From: Ectopseudomonas composti
GTDB taxonomy: Bacteria > Pseudomonadota > Gammaproteobacteria > Pseudomonadales > Pseudomonadaceae
NCBI RefSeq assembly: GCF_001567565.1
Contig: NZ_LSSW01000029.1
Coordinates: 124,001 to 188,000, forward strand
Length of the DNA: 64,000 nt
Direction of reading: 5' to 3'
The notes beneath the pieces were generated by a model. It worked only from the letters and a program-made list of their open reading frames with translations, was not told where the DNA came from and searched no databases. A program made the translations under genes and the position numbers. Below, in pieces: positions 1 through 8,642 of this stretch (within the stretch, counting starts at the first letter, position 1; each line of letters begins with the position of its first letter).

Positions 1-244
1 CGCCGGGGCCCTGCCACTCACCGCTGCCTTCGAGCATGCCGTCCTTGAACTGGCCGACGAACCAGCTGCCATTACGGTAGTCCAGGCGCCCCGGGCCCTG
101 CAGCAGGCCGTCGACGATCTCGCCGCGATACTGGCCGCCATCCGGCAGGGTGGCATTGGCTGGCAGCAGCGGGCGTGCTTCGTCGCAACCGGCGATCAGC
201 AGGGAGAGGCACAGAGGCAGCAAACGCAAGGCGAGAGGATTCAT
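1..244 (-). CDS. MORN-repeat lipoprotein (3' part lies outside the window)
   Basis: The reading frame begins with a signal sequence ending in the lipobox LIAGC (Cys-20), so the product should be lipidated and membrane anchored. After the Cys it contains Gly- and aromatic-rich blocks such as GQYRGEIVDGLLQGPGRLDY followed by GSWFVGQFKDGMLEGSG, which match the MORN pattern (YxGxxxxGxxxGxG). The frame stays open to the left edge, so length and C-terminus are unknown. MORN repeats usually form elongated beta structures at membranes; no specific function can be given. It reads in the same direction as the MaoC-like gene upstream of it, 136 bp away. Confidence 0.75.
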   Translation of the reverse strand, partial: MNPLALRLLPLCLSLLIAGCDEARPLLPANATLPDGGQYRGEIVDGLLQGPGRLDYRNGSWFVGQFKDGMLEGSGEWQGPG

Positions 245-380
245 GACGGACGTCCAGGTCGGTGCTTTGGGCGGCAGTATGCCGCAAGCCTGGACGCTTG
301 CGCTGCCGCATCGCACGCTTTGCCGATGCGAGACGGTTCCCGTTTCGACGGTTGAAGCCGGAAACGGGAACGCGCGGATG

Positions 381-836
381 TCAGACGAAGCAGAGGGTCA
401 GCGGTTCGGCGATGTAGGCCGGTTTCTCCTGACCTTCGATCTCCAGCACGGTCCGCGCCTTGAGCAGCCACTGACCGGGGTTCTTCTCGGTGGCTTCGAT
501 CAGCGTCACCACCAGACGCACCTTGGAGTCGACCTTGACCGGCTGGACGAAGCGCACGCTGTCGAGGCCGTAGTTCACCGCCATCTTCAGGCCCTGCGGC
601 AGGATCATGATCTTTTCCATCAGCATCGGTATCAGCGACAGCGACAGGAAACCGTGGGCGATGGTGGTGCCGAAGGGGGTCAGCTTGGCCTTTTCCGGGT
701 CGACGTGGATGAACTGGTGGTCGCCGGTGCACTCGGCGAACTGGTTGATGCGCTCCTGATCGATGCTCAGCCACTCGGACTTGCCGAGTTCCTTGCCTAC
801 ATAGTCCTTGAGCTCTGCTACGGGTACTAACGGCAT
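381..836 (-). CDS. MaoC-family (R)-specific acyl dehydratase/hydratase
   Basis: A 151-residue single hot-dog-fold protein. The segment TGDHQFIHVD (residues 37-46) holds the Asp-39/His-44 pair expected for the catalytic D/H of (R)-enoyl-CoA hydratases, and is followed by the family's AHGFLSLSL stretch. Relatives hydrate trans-2-enoyl-CoA to (R)-3-hydroxyacyl-CoA, linking beta-oxidation with polyhydroxyalkanoate or fatty acid synthesis; the actual substrate cannot be read from sequence. The start is secure: AAGGAGG lies 5 nt before the ATG. It stands alone between a lipoprotein gene and a divergent LrgA-type gene. Confidence 0.85.
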   Translation of the reverse strand: MPLVPVAELKDYVGKELGKSEWLSIDQERINQFAECTGDHQFIHVDPEKAKLTPFGTTIAHGFLSLSLIPMLMEKIMILPQGLKMAVNYGLDSVRFVQPVKVDSKVRLVVTLIEATEKNPGQWLLKARTVLEIEGQEKPAYIAEPLTLCFV

Positions 837-1134
837 AGTTCCTCCTTGAGGACGCGGGTGTTTTTCTTGTGTGCGTGAAACCGTTGCGGCCTACATGATC
901 ATGGGGGCGGCAGCGGGTCAAGCTTGCCTAGGCGTGATGAATGACGAGGCATAGGCCTGCTCGACGAAGCAATACGGGGGCCAGTGAAGGGGGATCGGGC
1001 CTATAATGGCCGACATGCCCCAATAGATGCCCGGAATCCCCTCTAGTAGGCCGCTGGAAAGCCATGTGCATTTTTCAGCGGCTTGCTGGTAAGCAACGCT
1101 CGCGGTCATCGCTCGTCTTCTGGAGACCACAAAC
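837..1134. other. Divergent intergenic region, no gene seen
   Basis: This 298-bp gap separates the divergent MaoC-like and LrgA-like genes. It has no reading frame I would accept. A perfect TATAAT at 1002-1007 could be the -10 of a promoter for the LrgA/LrgB pair, but no convincing -35 lies at the right distance, and it would leave a leader of about 120 nt. Confidence 0.3.
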
Positions 1135-1494
1135 ATGCTGCTTCGCGGCCTTTCCTGGCTGGTGCTGTGCCAGTTGCTGGGTACCGTCCTCAATGTGCTG
1201 CTGCTGCCGATGCTGCCAGGGCCAATTATCGGCATGCTGCTGTTGTTCGTTTTTCTCATGCTGCGTGGCGAGGTGGGCGAGTCGCTCAGTATCGCGTCCA
1301 GCAGCCTGCTCAAGTATCTGCCGCTGATCCTGGTGCCGCCTGCCGTGGGGGTGATGGTCTATGCCAGTGATATCGCCGCCGATTTCTGGGCCGTGGTCGG
1401 TGCCCTGGTACTGTCGCTGCTGCTGTCGCTGGCTTTCGCCGGCTGGCTGATGCAGAAACTGATCGAGCGCCAGCAGCGCGGGGAGGACGCATGA
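1135..1494 (+). CDS. CidA/LrgA family holin-like membrane protein
   Basis: A 119-residue, very hydrophobic protein with about four membrane segments and the family signature MLPGPIIGMLLLF in the second helix. CidA/LrgA proteins work with an LrgB partner; they were described as holin/antiholin-like regulators of murein hydrolases and autolysis, and in several bacteria the pair is linked to pyruvate or organic acid transport. An SD-like TGGAG lies 9 nt before the ATG. The stop codon overlaps the start of the next gene (ATGA), so the two are translationally coupled. Whether this is the Cid or Lrg branch cannot be decided here. Confidence 0.88.
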   Translation: MLLRGLSWLVLCQLLGTVLNVLLLPMLPGPIIGMLLLFVFLMLRGEVGESLSIASSSLLKYLPLILVPPAVGVMVYASDIAADFWAVVGALVLSLLLSLAFAGWLMQKLIERQQRGEDA

Positions 1495-2207
1495 GTCCGG
1501 ATTGGCTGGGCGCCTGGCAGGCGCTGACCCATCACCCGCTGTTCGGCATCGGTATTACCCTGGGCGCCTATCAGCTGGCCATGGCCGGCTACGAGCGCAC
1601 CCGCTGGGTGTTCCTGCAGCCGGTGCTGGTCTCGATGCTCACGGTGATCGGCATTCTGCTGCTGTGTGGCCTGAGCTTCGCCGAGTACCGCAACAGCGTC
1701 GCGGCGATGACCCTGTTGCTCGGCCCGGCCACCGTGGCTCTGGCCGTACCGCTGTATCTCAATCTGCGGCGGATTCGCCAGCTGTTCTGGCCGATCATCC
1801 TGACCCTGCTGATCGCCGGCACCTTCGCCACCGTGCTCGGCGCAGGGCTGGCCTGGTTGTTCGGCGCCGAGAGACTGGTGCTGATGAGCATGGCCCCCAA
1901 GTCGGTAACCTCGCCGATCGCCATGCTGGTGGCCGACCAGATCGGCGGTATCGCCGCGCTGGCGGCAGTGTTCGTGATGATCACCGGGGTCATCGGCGCC
2001 ATCGTCGGGCCGACCATCCTGCGCCTGTGCCGGGTTCATCACCCCGCCGCGCAGGGCATGGCGCTGGGCCTGACCGCGCATGCCGTGGGTACGGCGCGAG
2101 CGCTGCAGGAGAGCGACGAGTGCGGTGCCTTCGCCGCCTTGGCGATGAGCCTGATGGGCGTGATCACGGCCGTGTTGTTGCCTCTGGCGATTGTCCTGTT
2201 CCTGTGA
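1491..2207 (+). CDS. LrgB/CidB family membrane protein
   Basis: A 238-residue inner membrane protein with about six or seven hydrophobic segments. It contains the LrgB-family stretch MAPKSVTSPIAML (about residue 140) and a C-terminal GLTAHAVGTARAL motif. It overlaps the LrgA-type gene by 4 nt, the usual two-gene arrangement. The partner roles are either control of murein hydrolase activity or export of small organic acids; the sequence does not decide between them. No regulator of the LytTR or LysR type, often found next to such pairs, is visible in the window. Confidence 0.9.
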   Translation: MSPDWLGAWQALTHHPLFGIGITLGAYQLAMAGYERTRWVFLQPVLVSMLTVIGILLLCGLSFAEYRNSVAAMTLLLGPATVALAVPLYLNLRRIRQLFWPIILTLLIAGTFATVLGAGLAWLFGAERLVLMSMAPKSVTSPIAMLVADQIGGIAALAAVFVMITGVIGAIVGPTILRLCRVHHPAAQGMALGLTAHAVGTARALQESDECGAFAALAMSLMGVITAVLLPLAIVLFL

Positions 2208-2268
2208 GAGCCTGCGCGGCGATCTCTGTTGCCCCGGCACCATTGCATTGATAGCAGGCCTTTAAACC

Positions 2269-2853
2269 ATGAATCTGCCACTGTTTCCGCTCAACACCGT
2301 ACTGTTTCCCGGCTGCGTGCTCGACCTGCAGATATTCGAGGCGCGCTACCTGGACATGATCAGCCGCTGCATGAAACAGGGCAGCGGTTTCGGCGTGGTG
2401 TGCATCGTCGAGGGCGAGGAAGTGGGGGAGGCCGCCAGTCGTTTCGCTGCCATCGGCTGCGAGGCGCTGGTGTGCGACTTCCAGCAGCGTCCCAACGGCC
2501 TGCTTGGGATTCGCGTGGAAGGTGGCCGTCGGTTCAAGGTGGGACGCGCCCAGGTGCTGCCGGACCAGCTGACCATCGCCGACGTGGAATGGCTCGAAGA
2601 GCATGAAGAGCTCCCGCTGCTCGGCGAACATGCTGACCTGGCGGCGCTGCTCTCGGCCCTGGCCCAGCACCCGCTGGTGGAAGGGCTGGGCATGGCCGGG
2701 TTGCCCAGTGGCCAGTTGCAACTGGCCAATCAGCTCGCCTATCTGCTGCCGCTGGAGCCCGGGCAGAAGCTGCAGTTGCTGCAACTGGACGACCCCGAGC
2801 TGCGCCTGAGCCAGCTGCAGGCCATGGTGGAGCAACTGCAGGGCGATGCCTGA
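2269..2853 (+). CDS. Lon substrate-binding (LAN) domain protein
   Basis: A 194-residue protein that is essentially only the N-terminal domain of Lon protease: it starts with LPLFPLNTVLFPGCVLDLQI and continues with FEARYLDM, the classic opening of that fold. There is no AAA+ module or Ser-Lys protease domain. Such free-standing LON-domain proteins are common in proteobacteria and have no assigned biochemical role. It lies 61 bp after the LrgB gene and converges with the DedA-PAP2 gene only 9 bp further on. Confidence 0.85.
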   Translation: MNLPLFPLNTVLFPGCVLDLQIFEARYLDMISRCMKQGSGFGVVCIVEGEEVGEAASRFAAIGCEALVCDFQQRPNGLLGIRVEGGRRFKVGRAQVLPDQLTIADVEWLEEHEELPLLGEHADLAALLSALAQHPLVEGLGMAGLPSGQLQLANQLAYLLPLEPGQKLQLLQLDDPELRLSQLQAMVEQLQGDA

Positions 2854-2862
2854 GGCGACAGG

Positions 2863-4179
2863 TCAGTAGGCATAACGCAGTAGCGCGTTGGACAGCTGCC
2901 AGGTCGCCATGCCGCCCAGTACCGCCAGGCAGGCCGGCAGGATGATCCACCACAGGCGGGCCGGCAGCGCCGGCAACGGCTCCTGACGCTGGCACAGGGC
3001 CAGGCTGAGGCCGCAGACGGCCGATGCCAGCAGGGATCCGGCAATGATATCGCTGGGCCAATGCACGCCCAGATAGACCCGCGACAAGGCAATCGCCGCG
3101 GCTGGCAGGCACGCCACTGTCAGCCAGGCCAGGCGCAGGCGTGCGGATTGACCGCGCCCTGCCAGCACCCCGAGAACCAGAAAGAAGGCGAAGGCTGCCG
3201 AGCTATGGCCGCTGGGAAAGCTGAAGGTGCTCAGTGGCTCGCTCAGCACATCGGGCCGCGCCCGGGCGAATCCGTGCTTGAGTGTGGTGTTGCCGATAGC
3301 GGTGACCAGCAGGGTCGAACCGGCAAAAAACAGGTGGCGCCAGCGGCGCGCCAGCAGCAGCAGGGTGCAAAGTACTGCCGCCGCCACCAGCTGGATATGA
3401 AAGTCCCCAAGTCGGGTCAGGGTGCCGATCCATTGATCCAGGTGCGCCTGGCGCTGCTCCTGCACCAGGGTCATCAACCCCTGATCCAGCGCATCGAGAT
3501 GCGGCCAACCGATGACGATGGCTATCAGCAGCGCCAGGCTGAGGCCGCCGCCCAGCAGGCTGGCCCGTGGTTTTTCCGCCAGGCTGGCCTGAATGGTCAG
3601 CAGCAGGATCATGCCGATACCGGCCAGCAGCACCGCCGCTTCGGTCCAGAAACCTTCCGCCATCGGCAGGCGCAGCGCGGCGCCGGTTGCCCAGCCCGGC
3701 AACAGGTAGGCCACGGCCCAGCCGGCCGCCGCCACCAGGCTGACGAGGATGAAGCGCAGCAGCGGCATGTTCAGCATGCCGGCTACCAGCGGCAGCATGG
3801 GGCGCAGCGGGCCGATGAAGCGACCGACCAGCAGGCTGGCCACGCCGTAGTGACGGAAATAGAGTTCGGCGCGCAGGATCCACTGCGGATGGCGACGCAG
3901 CACTGGCAGGCGGCCGATGTCGTGCTTGAAACGTCTGCCCAGCGAGTAGGAAATCAGGTCGCCACACAGTGCGCCGGCATAGGCCAGCAACAATGTCTGC
4001 GGCAACGTCAGTACACCACTGCCGGCGAGCAGCGCGACGCTGAACAGCAGCACCACGCCGGGCAGCACAATGCCCACCAGGGCCAGGCATTCGAGCAGGG
4101 CGATGAGAAAGATCGCCACACCCAGCCATTGCGGATTGCCACTCAGCCAGGTGGTCAGGTTGTCCAGCCAGACGCTCAT
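2863..4179 (-). CDS. DedA-PAP2 fusion membrane phosphatase
   Basis: A 438-residue polytopic membrane protein made of two domains. Residues 1 to about 200 are DedA/SNARE-associated: LVGIVLPGVVLLF and FIGPLRPMLPLVAGM are family motifs, and DedA proteins are now linked to lipid-carrier flipping. Residues 230 to about 400 are a PAP2 lipid phosphatase with all three motifs: KHGFARARPD, SFPSGHSS and SRVYLGVHWPSD, including the catalytic histidines. A role in undecaprenyl-pyrophosphate or phosphatidyl lipid recycling is the natural inference. The ATG overlaps the stop codon of the glycosylase gene (ATGA), so the two genes are co-transcribed. Confidence 0.9.
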   Translation of the reverse strand: MSVWLDNLTTWLSGNPQWLGVAIFLIALLECLALVGIVLPGVVLLFSVALLAGSGVLTLPQTLLLAYAGALCGDLISYSLGRRFKHDIGRLPVLRRHPQWILRAELYFRHYGVASLLVGRFIGPLRPMLPLVAGMLNMPLLRFILVSLVAAAGWAVAYLLPGWATGAALRLPMAEGFWTEAAVLLAGIGMILLLTIQASLAEKPRASLLGGGLSLALLIAIVIGWPHLDALDQGLMTLVQEQRQAHLDQWIGTLTRLGDFHIQLVAAAVLCTLLLLARRWRHLFFAGSTLLVTAIGNTTLKHGFARARPDVLSEPLSTFSFPSGHSSAAFAFFLVLGVLAGRGQSARLRLAWLTVACLPAAAIALSRVYLGVHWPSDIIAGSLLASAVCGLSLALCQRQEPLPALPARLWWIILPACLAVLGGMATWQLSNALLRYAY

Positions 4180-4892
4180 CGCTCTGCTCCAGAGAGGTTC
4201 AACAATCGATAGTTACGCCCTTCGACCTGTCCTCGGCGCAAAGGGTTGCGCGTGCAGTGACGGGCATACCGGGCGTCGACGAAACGGTACGGCAAGTGCT
4301 CGTCCCGCCCCTTGGGAATGCCCAGGCGCGCGCACTGGATGATCGCTTGCGGTCGTTCGCCGACATCCTCGACGAACAGCCGTTGCTGATCGAAGCGGCG
4401 TGCATCCCAGTCCGGCACTTTCAGGCCAAGCGCCTTGCACAGCAGGGTCTGCCCGGCACACAGGCGCTCCGGCACGCGCGGCAGGCCCTGGCTGTCGGGG
4501 TTGTTGCGCTGCATCGCGGCCAGGGCATCGGCACCGCTGACGGCATCGAGCCAGGGATGGGCGGATTTGATCAGCACCGCATTGCCCGGCCCATGGGCGC
4601 TGAAGTTCAGCGAGTCACCGCCGCGTGCGTAGTACATGTAGATATGCCCGCCGTCAGCGAAAAGCGCCTTGCGTTTTTCGGTGTAGCCGAGCGAGGCATG
4701 ACTACCTTTGTCGACCAGATAGTAGGCCTCGGTCTCGATGATTCTTGCGCTCAGCCACAGTGCGCCGACGCGATGGCGAATCACCTTGCCGAGCAGCTCG
4801 CGAGCGACCAGCTGCGCGTCGCGGTCGAAAAAGGCATCAGGCAGCGGCCGGGCGCCGGGCCAGGGCAAACTAAGGGTGGGTTCGGTGGGCAT
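4176..4892 (-). CDS. mpg: DNA-3-methyladenine glycosylase, AAG/MPG type
   Basis: A 238-residue base-excision repair enzyme of the eukaryote-like AAG family, which flips out and cleaves alkylated or deaminated purines. The catalytic Glu sits in ARIIETEAYY (about residue 53), followed by YYARGGDSLNFS and the C-terminal PYRFVDARY segment typical of the family. It is distinct from the Tag and AlkA types of E. coli. It is the first gene of a two-gene unit with the DedA-PAP2 gene, an association conserved in pseudomonads as far as I recall. Confidence 0.93.
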   Translation of the reverse strand: MPTEPTLSLPWPGARPLPDAFFDRDAQLVARELLGKVIRHRVGALWLSARIIETEAYYLVDKGSHASLGYTEKRKALFADGGHIYMYYARGGDSLNFSAHGPGNAVLIKSAHPWLDAVSGADALAAMQRNNPDSQGLPRVPERLCAGQTLLCKALGLKVPDWDARRFDQQRLFVEDVGERPQAIIQCARLGIPKGRDEHLPYRFVDARYARHCTRNPLRRGQVEGRNYRLLNLSGAER

Positions 4893-4958
4893 GAACTGTC
4901 GTATTCACTCAAGCAGGCATAGTCTGGGCGCGCGAGCATAACAACAAGAGCCTTAAAA

Positions 4959-5813
4959 ATGCCTGAACGCGCCCGAGCCAGCAGCGCCCATATCAGCCCG
5001 TCGGCGCATTACACCGGTTACGTCTGGTATCGCCACCGCCTCGCCGAGCCTGCCTTCGTCACCGCGTTCGGCAGCCTCGTGCACAAGTTGCTGTGGCCGC
5101 TGGCCTGGGGGGCCAGGGCTGGTTTCGGGCTGGATATCGAGGCATTGCTGCTGCAACGGCACCTGCAGATCGATGCACAGCTCAGCGCTGCCATCGAGCA
5201 GCAGGGGGTGCGCCAGGTGGTGGAAATCGCCTGTGGGCTGTCGCCGCGTGGTCGCCGCTTTTGCTCGCGTTACCCTCAGTTGCAATACCTGGAGGCCGAT
5301 CTGCCGGCCATGGCGGCGCGCAAGCGTCTGCTGCTGCATGGCGAAGGCTGGCTGGATGGTCGGCATCGGGTGTGTGCAGTGGACATTCTCGCCGAGCGTG
5401 GCAATCAGCAACTCAACACGCTGTTCGCGGATCTGGACCGCAGTCAGCCGGTGGTGGTGATCACCGAGGGGCTGGTCAACTATTTCCCGCTGGCGCTGAT
5501 CGAGGGCTTCTGGAGCCGGCTTGCCAGCGAACTGAGTGACTTCCCCAGTGCGATCTATCTGACCGAGCTTTATCCGGATCTGCATGAACATCCGCGCTAT
5601 CGCCAGCTGCGCTGGGGCGTCGAGCTGATCGGCAGGCTGACCCGCGGCAGCTATCCACTGCATTACCGCAGTCACGACGAGATCGTCGCGGGTTTCCAGC
5701 GCTGCGGCTTCGCTCAGGTTCAGGTGCTCGACCCCAGTGCCGATGCCTCCAGCCTGGGCCTCAAACCGTCGCGTTTGCCCGGACTGGTGCGGGTGATTCA
5801 GGCGCAGGTTTAG
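4959..5813 (+). CDS. Class I SAM-dependent methyltransferase, leucine carboxyl methyltransferase-like
   Basis: A 284-residue protein with a Rossmann methyltransferase core: VVEIACGLSPRG (about residue 89) is motif I, YLEADLPAM is the acidic motif II, and VVVITEGLVNYF is the post-motif typical of the LCM/TcmP-like (PF04072) group. These bind S-adenosylmethionine; the methyl acceptor is not known. It reads divergently from the glycosylase gene, 66 bp apart, and is followed by a convergent hydrolase gene. No partner gene indicates its pathway. Confidence 0.78.
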   Translation: MPERARASSAHISPSAHYTGYVWYRHRLAEPAFVTAFGSLVHKLLWPLAWGARAGFGLDIEALLLQRHLQIDAQLSAAIEQQGVRQVVEIACGLSPRGRRFCSRYPQLQYLEADLPAMAARKRLLLHGEGWLDGRHRVCAVDILAERGNQQLNTLFADLDRSQPVVVITEGLVNYFPLALIEGFWSRLASELSDFPSAIYLTELYPDLHEHPRYRQLRWGVELIGRLTRGSYPLHYRSHDEIVAGFQRCGFAQVQVLDPSADASSLGLKPSRLPGLVRVIQAQV

Positions 5814-5843
5814 CGCCTCGCGCGGCTCGATACGTGGCCCGAG

Positions 5844-7073
5844 TCAGGCGCATGCGGCCGTCGGCAGGGGCGCTGGATGGATACGCTCGGCCAGCGCCAG
5901 GCAGGCCTCTGCATCGGTATGCGGGAAGACGAAGGCCAGGCCCTGCTCGTCCTGGCGCAGTGGCAACAGTGGCTGGTGCGGCAGGTCGGCGTAGCTCAGT
6001 TGCCAGCCGCGCAGCGGCAGGTCACGAGGCAGGTCGCCTTGCAGCTGGCCGCCGAAGAAGCCCAGTTCGCTCAGCTCGACTACCCATTGCTGGCCCTCCG
6101 CATGCTGCAGCCGTGCCTGACGCTGGCGGGGTGCAAGGCGGGGTTCGCAACGTTTCTCCAACTGCAGTAGCTGCTCGCCCTGCAGGCGCTTGCTGCCTGG
6201 GCTGCGCAGGGGCACAGCTCGCTCGCCAAGAAACGGACGGTACAGCGTGGCGCAGGCTTCGCGCTGTTCGAACTGGGCGAGGTGGTCGGCATGGTGGATC
6301 AGCACGCAGTCGGCACTGGCGCAGGCGGCGGCGAAGTGGGCGTGCTCCCAGGGCTGGGTGAAGTGGTCATGTTCGCCGGCCAGTACCAGGGTTGGGCATT
6401 GCGGGTGCTGGCTGAAGCCGCCGAATGCCAGCAGACGCTGACTGTTCTGCCGATAGCGCTCTACCTCGGTCGGTGACAGACGCTGAATCTGCCGTAGCAG
6501 CGCCTTGCGAAATACCGGCGAAATGCCGGTCGCCTGCAGTTGCAGCGGGTTGAGCAGACCGCATACGGCGCCATGGGCGAACTCGCCACTACGGCCTTCC
6601 TCGAGCAGGGCCAGGCCTTCCTCCAGCATTCTCCGAGCGCCTGGACGGCCGAAGGCGGTGATGCCGGCCAGCAGCAGGCGCGCGCAACGCTGCGGATGGC
6701 GTGCGGCGAACAGCGCCGCCAGTGCCGAGCCATAGGACAGGCCGATGGGCATCAGTGGCGGCAAGCGCAGTTGCTCGGCGAAGGCGGCGATCAGATCGGC
6801 CAGCTGCTCCAGGCCGAGCTCGGGGGCCAGCTGCAGATTGCCACCCTGGCTGGGCAGGTCGAGCAGGATCACGGGGTGTTCCACCAGCAGCTCGTCGACT
6901 TCCGCGGCAAAGGAACGAAAACTCTGGAACGCCCCGCCCAGCATCAGCACCGGTGCGCGAGCGTCGCGCTGGCGTTTGGAGTAGGCCTGATAGTGGAGGC
7001 GCCAGCCGGCGATCTCGATCACTTCAGGCGGGCTGGCGAGCAGGGCGGCGCTGTAGTCGGTGCGGTAACGCAT
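5844..7073 (-). CDS. Alpha/beta hydrolase with C-terminal PilZ-like domain
   Basis: 409 residues from the ATG preceded by GGAG at 9 nt; the frame is open 32 codons further upstream, but that extension is Arg-rich and unlike protein. Residues about 20-290 are an alpha/beta hydrolase: oxyanion region LMLGGAFQSF, nucleophile Ser-113 in GLSYGSALA, acid in LAGEHDHF, and a late His in IHHADHLAQF. Residues about 310-405 resemble a PilZ domain: the RCEPR segment fits RxxxR and ELSELGFFGG fits (D/N)xSxxG with Glu in place of Asp/Asn. If the domain is functional, the enzyme would sense cyclic di-GMP. Substrate unknown. It is divergent from proA. Confidence 0.72.
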   Translation of the reverse strand: MRYRTDYSAALLASPPEVIEIAGWRLHYQAYSKRQRDARAPVLMLGGAFQSFRSFAAEVDELLVEHPVILLDLPSQGGNLQLAPELGLEQLADLIAAFAEQLRLPPLMPIGLSYGSALAALFAARHPQRCARLLLAGITAFGRPGARRMLEEGLALLEEGRSGEFAHGAVCGLLNPLQLQATGISPVFRKALLRQIQRLSPTEVERYRQNSQRLLAFGGFSQHPQCPTLVLAGEHDHFTQPWEHAHFAAACASADCVLIHHADHLAQFEQREACATLYRPFLGERAVPLRSPGSKRLQGEQLLQLEKRCEPRLAPRQRQARLQHAEGQQWVVELSELGFFGGQLQGDLPRDLPLRGWQLSYADLPHQPLLPLRQDEQGLAFVFPHTDAEACLALAERIHPAPLPTAACA

Positions 7074-7376
7074 AGGGTGCACTCCAGGGTCTTTTATCGT
7101 TGTTCTGGTGGGGCGGCACTCGGCGCCGTCTCGCCGGCTTCGGCAAAACCTCGATTGCAAGGTAAACATCAGGCGGCGATTTGTTTACCCAACCTTCGGG
7201 CGGCCTCTGTGCGTGGGTGTCACCGTTGCGCTGCAGGCGCCTTTGCAGCGCGGCTGCCGGCGTTACCGCCGGGTTCTGGCGAACGTGCTGTCTACCGCTT
7301 GCCAGACGCCGCTGGGCGCGGACTTGCGAGCCCGCTATAATCAGCCCCTTTTTCCAACTGCCAGACCTCCGCCGCC
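7074..7376. other. Divergent intergenic region upstream of proA
   Basis: A 303-bp gap between the hydrolase and proA. No acceptable reading frame or RNA gene was found. The proA-proximal end carries a clear -10 box (listed separately); the rest is unremarkable, with an AT-richer patch near 7180 that could hold the hydrolase promoter. Confidence 0.4.
7336..7341 (+). promoter_or_regulatory. Candidate -10 box for proA
   Basis: A perfect TATAAT 35 nt before the proA ATG. It would place the transcription start near 7348. No good -35 hexamer is present 16-18 bp upstream, so the promoter would be weak or activator dependent; the call rests on the hexamer and its position. Confidence 0.4.
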
Positions 7377-8642
7377 ATGACCGAGTCCGTGCACGCATAC
7401 ATGACCCGCCTGGGCCAGGCCGCCCGCCAGGCTTCGCGGGTGCTCGCCCGCGCCAGCACCGCGCAGAAGAATCGCGCGCTGCAGGCCGCCGCCAATGCCC
7501 TCGACGCCGCCCGCGCCGAGCTGACCACCGCCAATGAACGGGACCTGGCCGCCGCCCGCGCCAGTGGTCTGGAGCCGGCCATGGTCGATCGCCTGGCGCT
7601 GACGCCGAAGGTGATCGACAGCATGATCGAGGGGCTGCGCCAGGTGGCGACCCTGCCTGACCCGATCGGCGAGATTCAGGGCATGCGCTACCTGCCGTCC
7701 GGCATCCAGGTCGGCAAGATGCGCGTACCGCTGGGGGTGATCGGCATCATCTACGAGTCGCGTCCGAACGTGACCATCGATGCCGCCAGCCTGTGCCTGA
7801 AGTCGGGCAATGCCACCATCCTGCGTGGCGGCTCCGAGGCCATTCATTCCAACCAGGCGATTGCCCGCTGCATCCAGCAGGGCCTGGCTGAGGCCGATCT
7901 GCCGGCTGCCGCCGTGCAGGTGGTGGAAACCACCGACCGCGCCGCGGTCGGCGAGCTGATCACCATGCCCGAATACGTCGACGTGATCGTGCCGCGTGGC
8001 GGCAAGGGCCTGATCGAGCGCATCAGTCGCGACGCCAAGGTGCCGGTGATCAAGCACCTGGACGGCGTCTGCCACGTCTATGTCGATGTCGCGGCCGATC
8101 TCGACAAGGCCATTCGCGTCTGCGACAACGCCAAGACTCAGCGCTACTCGCCGTGCAACGCCATGGAAACCTTGCTGGTGCACCAGGCCATCGCCGCACG
8201 CGTGTTGCCGCCGTTGGCCGCCATCTACCGCGACAAGGGCGTGGAGCTGCGTGGCGATGCCGCCACCTGCGAACTGCTCGGCAGCGACGTGCTGCAAGCG
8301 AGCGAGGACGACTGGTTCGCCGAATACAACGCGCCGATCCTGGCGATTCGCATCGTCGACTCGCTGGATGCGGCCATCGAGCACATCAATCATTACGGCT
8401 CGCAGCACACCGATTCGATCATCACCGAGAACTTCAGCGATGCGCGGCGCTTCCTCACCGAAGTGGATTCCGCGTCGGTGATGGTCAACGCTTCGACCCG
8501 CTTCGCCGATGGTTTCGAATACGGCCTGGGCGCGGAGATTGGCATCTCCACCGACAAGCTGCACGCTCGCGGCCCGGTCGGGCTGGAGGGGCTGACCAGT
8601 GAGAAGTACGTGGTCTTCGGCGACGGACACATTCGTACATAA
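7377..8642 (+). CDS. proA: Gamma-glutamyl phosphate reductase
   Basis: A 421-residue NADPH-dependent enzyme that reduces gamma-glutamyl phosphate to glutamate-5-semialdehyde, the second step of proline synthesis. The catalytic Cys lies in YSPCNAMETLLVH (about residue 260); the nucleotide-binding region reads NATILRGGSEAIHSN, and the C-terminal GPVGLEGLTSEKYV is standard. Length is as expected. The stop codon TAA is immediately followed by the nadD ATG with no gap, so the two genes are in one transcript. proB is not in the window. Confidence 0.97.
   Translation: MTESVHAYMTRLGQAARQASRVLARASTAQKNRALQAAANALDAARAELTTANERDLAAARASGLEPAMVDRLALTPKVIDSMIEGLRQVATLPDPIGEIQGMRYLPSGIQVGKMRVPLGVIGIIYESRPNVTIDAASLCLKSGNATILRGGSEAIHSNQAIARCIQQGLAEADLPAAAVQVVETTDRAAVGELITMPEYVDVIVPRGGKGLIERISRDAKVPVIKHLDGVCHVYVDVAADLDKAIRVCDNAKTQRYSPCNAMETLLVHQAIAARVLPPLAAIYRDKGVELRGDAATCELLGSDVLQASEDDWFAEYNAPILAIRIVDSLDAAIEHINHYGSQHTDSIITENFSDARRFLTEVDSASVMVNASTRFADGFEYGLGAEIGISTDKLHARGPVGLEGLTSEKYVVFGDGHIRT

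Noticed and set aside
7074..7169. 32-codon N-terminal extension of the hydrolase-PilZ gene
   Set aside because: Arg-rich, unlike a folded or signal segment; the internal ATG has a good GGAG at 9 nt and a sensible beginning.
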